NCBI RefSeq assembly: GCF_040054535.1
Contig: NC_090779.1
Span: 23,366,501 to 23,430,500, forward strand
Origin: Antennarius striatus
Lineage: Eukaryota; Chordata; Actinopteri; Lophiiformes; Antennariidae
Reading direction: 5' to 3'
Length of the DNA stretch: 64,000 nucleotides
Of the stretch, positions 61,961-64,000 are shown piece by piece. The position numbers and the translations under genes were made by a program. Each line of letters starts with the position of its first letter. Position 1 is the first letter of the stretch. Under the pieces are notes generated by a model. That model worked only from the letters and a program-made list of their open reading frames with translations. It was not told where the DNA came from and did no database searches.

Positions 61961-62560
61961 AACGGATAACAAACATTTCCGTTTTCAGTCTGTCGTCATT
62001 TCCCAGTTAATGCACATCTCTGCAGACACCAGGCAGACCTTGACTCTGAAGAAGCGTGTTTTGTGATTTAATTGGTGCATTTGTCTTCCAGTGGTTCTTT
62101 TTGGTCAATTTGCACGAGATGGTTCATCTTCATTATCCACATTTTCAACAAAGCAGAACAATGTGTGCTTCTACTACAGTTGTATTTCTCTTTTTATAAA
62201 TGAATGTAAAATTACAATGTCTCTTGGTTTTACTTTATTTCACCTTTATTACTTTTAGGTAAATGTGTTGTGTGAATTTCAAACTAATTCAAACTTTACC
62301 AAACATTATTTACACAACCTAATTATTAATCAGTTGTGGAGAAAGTAGTTTTTCAGTATCTTCTAATGTGACATGAATTCTGTGAAGGATTAAGATTTCA
62401 CCAGCATCTTTATTTTTTAAAAGGTTACACAAAATGAGTCTGAAATGAATTGTTTCCATAACAAACGCAAAAAAAGCACAATGAATTTTGATTTGACAAT
62501 TTTTTTCTTTTAAAAACTAATTTTCAAAACAAAGCAGATGGACGAATCGCGAAAATTATC
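61961..62560. other. gap between bmt2 and tmem168
   Basis: AT-rich, no feature recognised. Confidence 0.5.
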
Positions 62561-62599
62561 CTACGGGGTGATTAAATTTGTCCCTGCGTGCGAGCCGTA

Positions 62600-62984
62600 G
62601 TCGAGTCCTCCATCATGGCGGAAGTCAACTCACCAAAGTTTTGACGTAACAAACTTTTCGAAATGATTTGTGCGTCTCTGTCCGGACAAGTGATTCCAGG
62701 CTGGTCAGAATTAGACTTTTTCACACTAACAGACATTAAATTAAAAACAATTCGAACACCGGAAGCTAAAATGTAAACGTTTATCGTGCTAACCGGTGCT
62801 AGCTTGCAGGAACTACGCTTGTCTGTTTCAACAAGTTAGCTAGCTGGCAAAAGTTAGCCGAAGTTTTGTTTTCAATTCGATTCAAAAAAACTTTATTAGT
62901 TTTTGACGACACGTGTCTCATGTCAACGAACGGGTTCTAACTAACACAAGGGGCCGCGTTCCGGCGGTGGATATTAAACGCCAA
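62600..62984 (+). promoter_or_regulatory. tmem168 promoter and leader with upstream ORF
   Basis: CATCATGGCGGAAG (62611-62624) combines a YY1-like CATGGCGG core with an ETS GGAAG word, a typical arrangement at TATA-less start sites. If transcription starts at or before it, the ATG at 62614 opens a nine-codon upstream frame (MAEVNSPKF, stop at 62641-62643). The main start follows at 62985. Confidence 0.4.
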
Positions 62985-64000
62985 ATGGAGAAACTGTGTC
63001 GCTTTTTGCGGTACTCCGCCTGCCACTGCCTGCATGCGGCCATGACCAGGCTGGATGAGGTCAACGGGGATGTCAGCATGTGGTCGTCCGTCCGGCTGCT
63101 GGGCTACCTGTCCGGACTCAACCTGCTGGTCGCCCTGTGCCTGGGGCTCTACGCCCGCTGGGAGAGGACCGCAGAGACCATCCTCCTGGTCATCTTCATC
63201 CTGGCTCTGCTCGTCTTCGGCATCGCCAGCATCGTCCACTACTATTTCAGCATGGAGAGGATCAGCCTGATCCTCCTCCACCCGTGGTTTGGCTTCCTGC
63301 AGGGGCTGCTGTGCTTCCTCAACAGCCCCCTGCTGGAGGGCGACCTGAAGGACCGTGTGGCCAACTACCTGCTGGTGACCAGCCTGGTTCTCAGGTCGCT
63401 CTGGGCGCTGCTGGACCGCCTGTTGGGATGCACCAGGTACCGGCCAGCCTTCCTCACGTCGGCGGAGCGGCTGGAGCTGGTGGGGTTCGCCGTGGCCAGC
63501 ACGATGCTGCTCCCCCACGGCTCCACCATCAGCGTGATGGTGCTGCTGCTGGCCCTGGGCGCGGTGATGATCGCCCTCCGGATGAAGGTTCTTCTGGCTC
63601 TGCCCAACTTGCTCTGCTTCACCGTCATCGCCGCCAACCTGATCTTCTCCGTTCCCCAGAACTTCAGGGTCAACCCGTTCGCCCTGGCCTGTTTCTTCGG
63701 CCAGCTGATCTGCGACCCCCTGCTGGACGTCTTCTTCAGCGGTCTGTCCGTGACCGAGCGCTGGGAGCCTTTCCTGATGTGCGGTGGGCTGTTGCGCCGC
63801 CTGTCCCTCCTGCCCCTGCTCCTGGTGGAGGTGGGCTTCATTCCTCTGGCTGTTGTGGAAATGACGCACCTGAAGCCGTTGTACCTGACCATCCCCGGCT
63901 TCGTGTTGTGTGCGCTCTTCTGGGCCATCTGCCACATGGTGTTCTTCATCACGGTGTGGGGCTTCCACACCAAGCTGAGCGACTGCCAGAGGGTGTGTGT
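62985..64000 (+). CDS. tmem168: transmembrane protein 168, N-terminal part (cut by window end)
   Basis: Open frame from ATG 62985 to the window end, 338 codons without a stop. The start MEKLCRFLRYSACHCLHAAM, then TRLDEVNGDVSMWSSVRLLG, ERTAETILLVIFIL, YYFSMERISL and GLSVTERWEPFL align along the whole length with vertebrate TMEM168. This is a multi-pass membrane protein, described at the nuclear envelope and poorly understood. At least eight hydrophobic segments are visible. The C+G content is much higher than in the surrounding region, with strong C/G third positions, which creates a long antisense open frame. The last complete words, VWGFHTKLSDCQRVCV, show that the gene continues past the edge. 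It is next to bmt2 on the same strand, as in human. Confidence 0.93.
   Translation, partial: MEKLCRFLRYSACHCLHAAMTRLDEVNGDVSMWSSVRLLGYLSGLNLLVALCLGLYARWERTAETILLVIFILALLVFGIASIVHYYFSMERISLILLHPWFGFLQGLLCFLNSPLLEGDLKDRVANYLLVTSLVLRSLWALLDRLLGCTRYRPAFLTSAERLELVGFAVASTMLLPHGSTISVMVLLLALGAVMIALRMKVLLALPNLLCFTVIAANLIFSVPQNFRVNPFALACFFGQLICDPLLDVFFSGLSVTERWEPFLMCGGLLRRLSLLPLLLVEVGFIPLAVVEMTHLKPLYLTIPGFVLCALFWAICHMVFFITVWGFHTKLSDCQRVC

Noticed and set aside
62937-63968. 343-codon open frame on the minus strand
   Set aside because: It is the shadow of the C+G-rich tmem168 coding strand; its composition (runs of Gln, Glu, Gly, His) has no domain pattern, while the plus strand aligns with Tmem168.

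Overview
The window looks like nuclear DNA of a ray-finned fish, probably a spiny-rayed teleost. Genes are split by short introns with GT/AG borders, microsatellites are long (TG, AC, TA, ATTG), and there are fish-type LINE, Tc1 and small inverted-repeat elements. There is no bacterial, phage or CRISPR signal. Species cannot be fixed from the sequence. All gene names rest on protein patterns and gene order recognised by eye, without any database search.

Left part (1-26 kb). Two minus-strand clusters of three ankyrin exons (691-1800 and 3290-4193) are copies of exons in the large plus-strand ankrd26-like gene at 7800-22811. A dead LINE lies between them. The ankrd26-like gene has an ankyrin N-terminus, a disordered acidic middle whose frame wanders, and a long coiled-coil tail.

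Right part (26-64 kb). The gene order is mdfic-type (-), foxp2-type (-), a FoxQ2-like forkhead gene (-), ppp1r3a (+), bmt2/samtor (+) and tmem168 (+, cut by the window end). This is the order and relative orientation of human 7q31 (TMEM168-BMT2-GPR85-PPP1R3A-FOXP2-MDFIC). Two differences stand out: gpr85 is missing, and a forkhead gene of another class sits between foxp2 and ppp1r3a. The foxp2-type gene can be rebuilt as 15 exons whose coding total (1629 nt) is an exact number of codons. It keeps the zinc finger, leucine zipper and forkhead but lacks the long polyglutamine tract and the usual acidic C-terminus, so it looks like a divergent foxp2 duplicate.

Functions. The two forkhead proteins are nuclear transcription factors and the mdfic-type protein is a cysteine-rich transcription-factor regulator. 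Ppp1r3a targets protein phosphatase 1 to glycogen in muscle; a perfect MEF2-type site lies about 110 bases before its start. Bmt2/Samtor is an S-adenosylmethionine sensor for mTORC1, Tmem168 is a multi-pass membrane protein, and the Ankrd26-type protein acts at the basal body and centriole. They are linked by ancient neighbourhood rather than by one pathway. Gaps hold simple repeats, degraded transposons and a few candidate conserved regulatory stretches.
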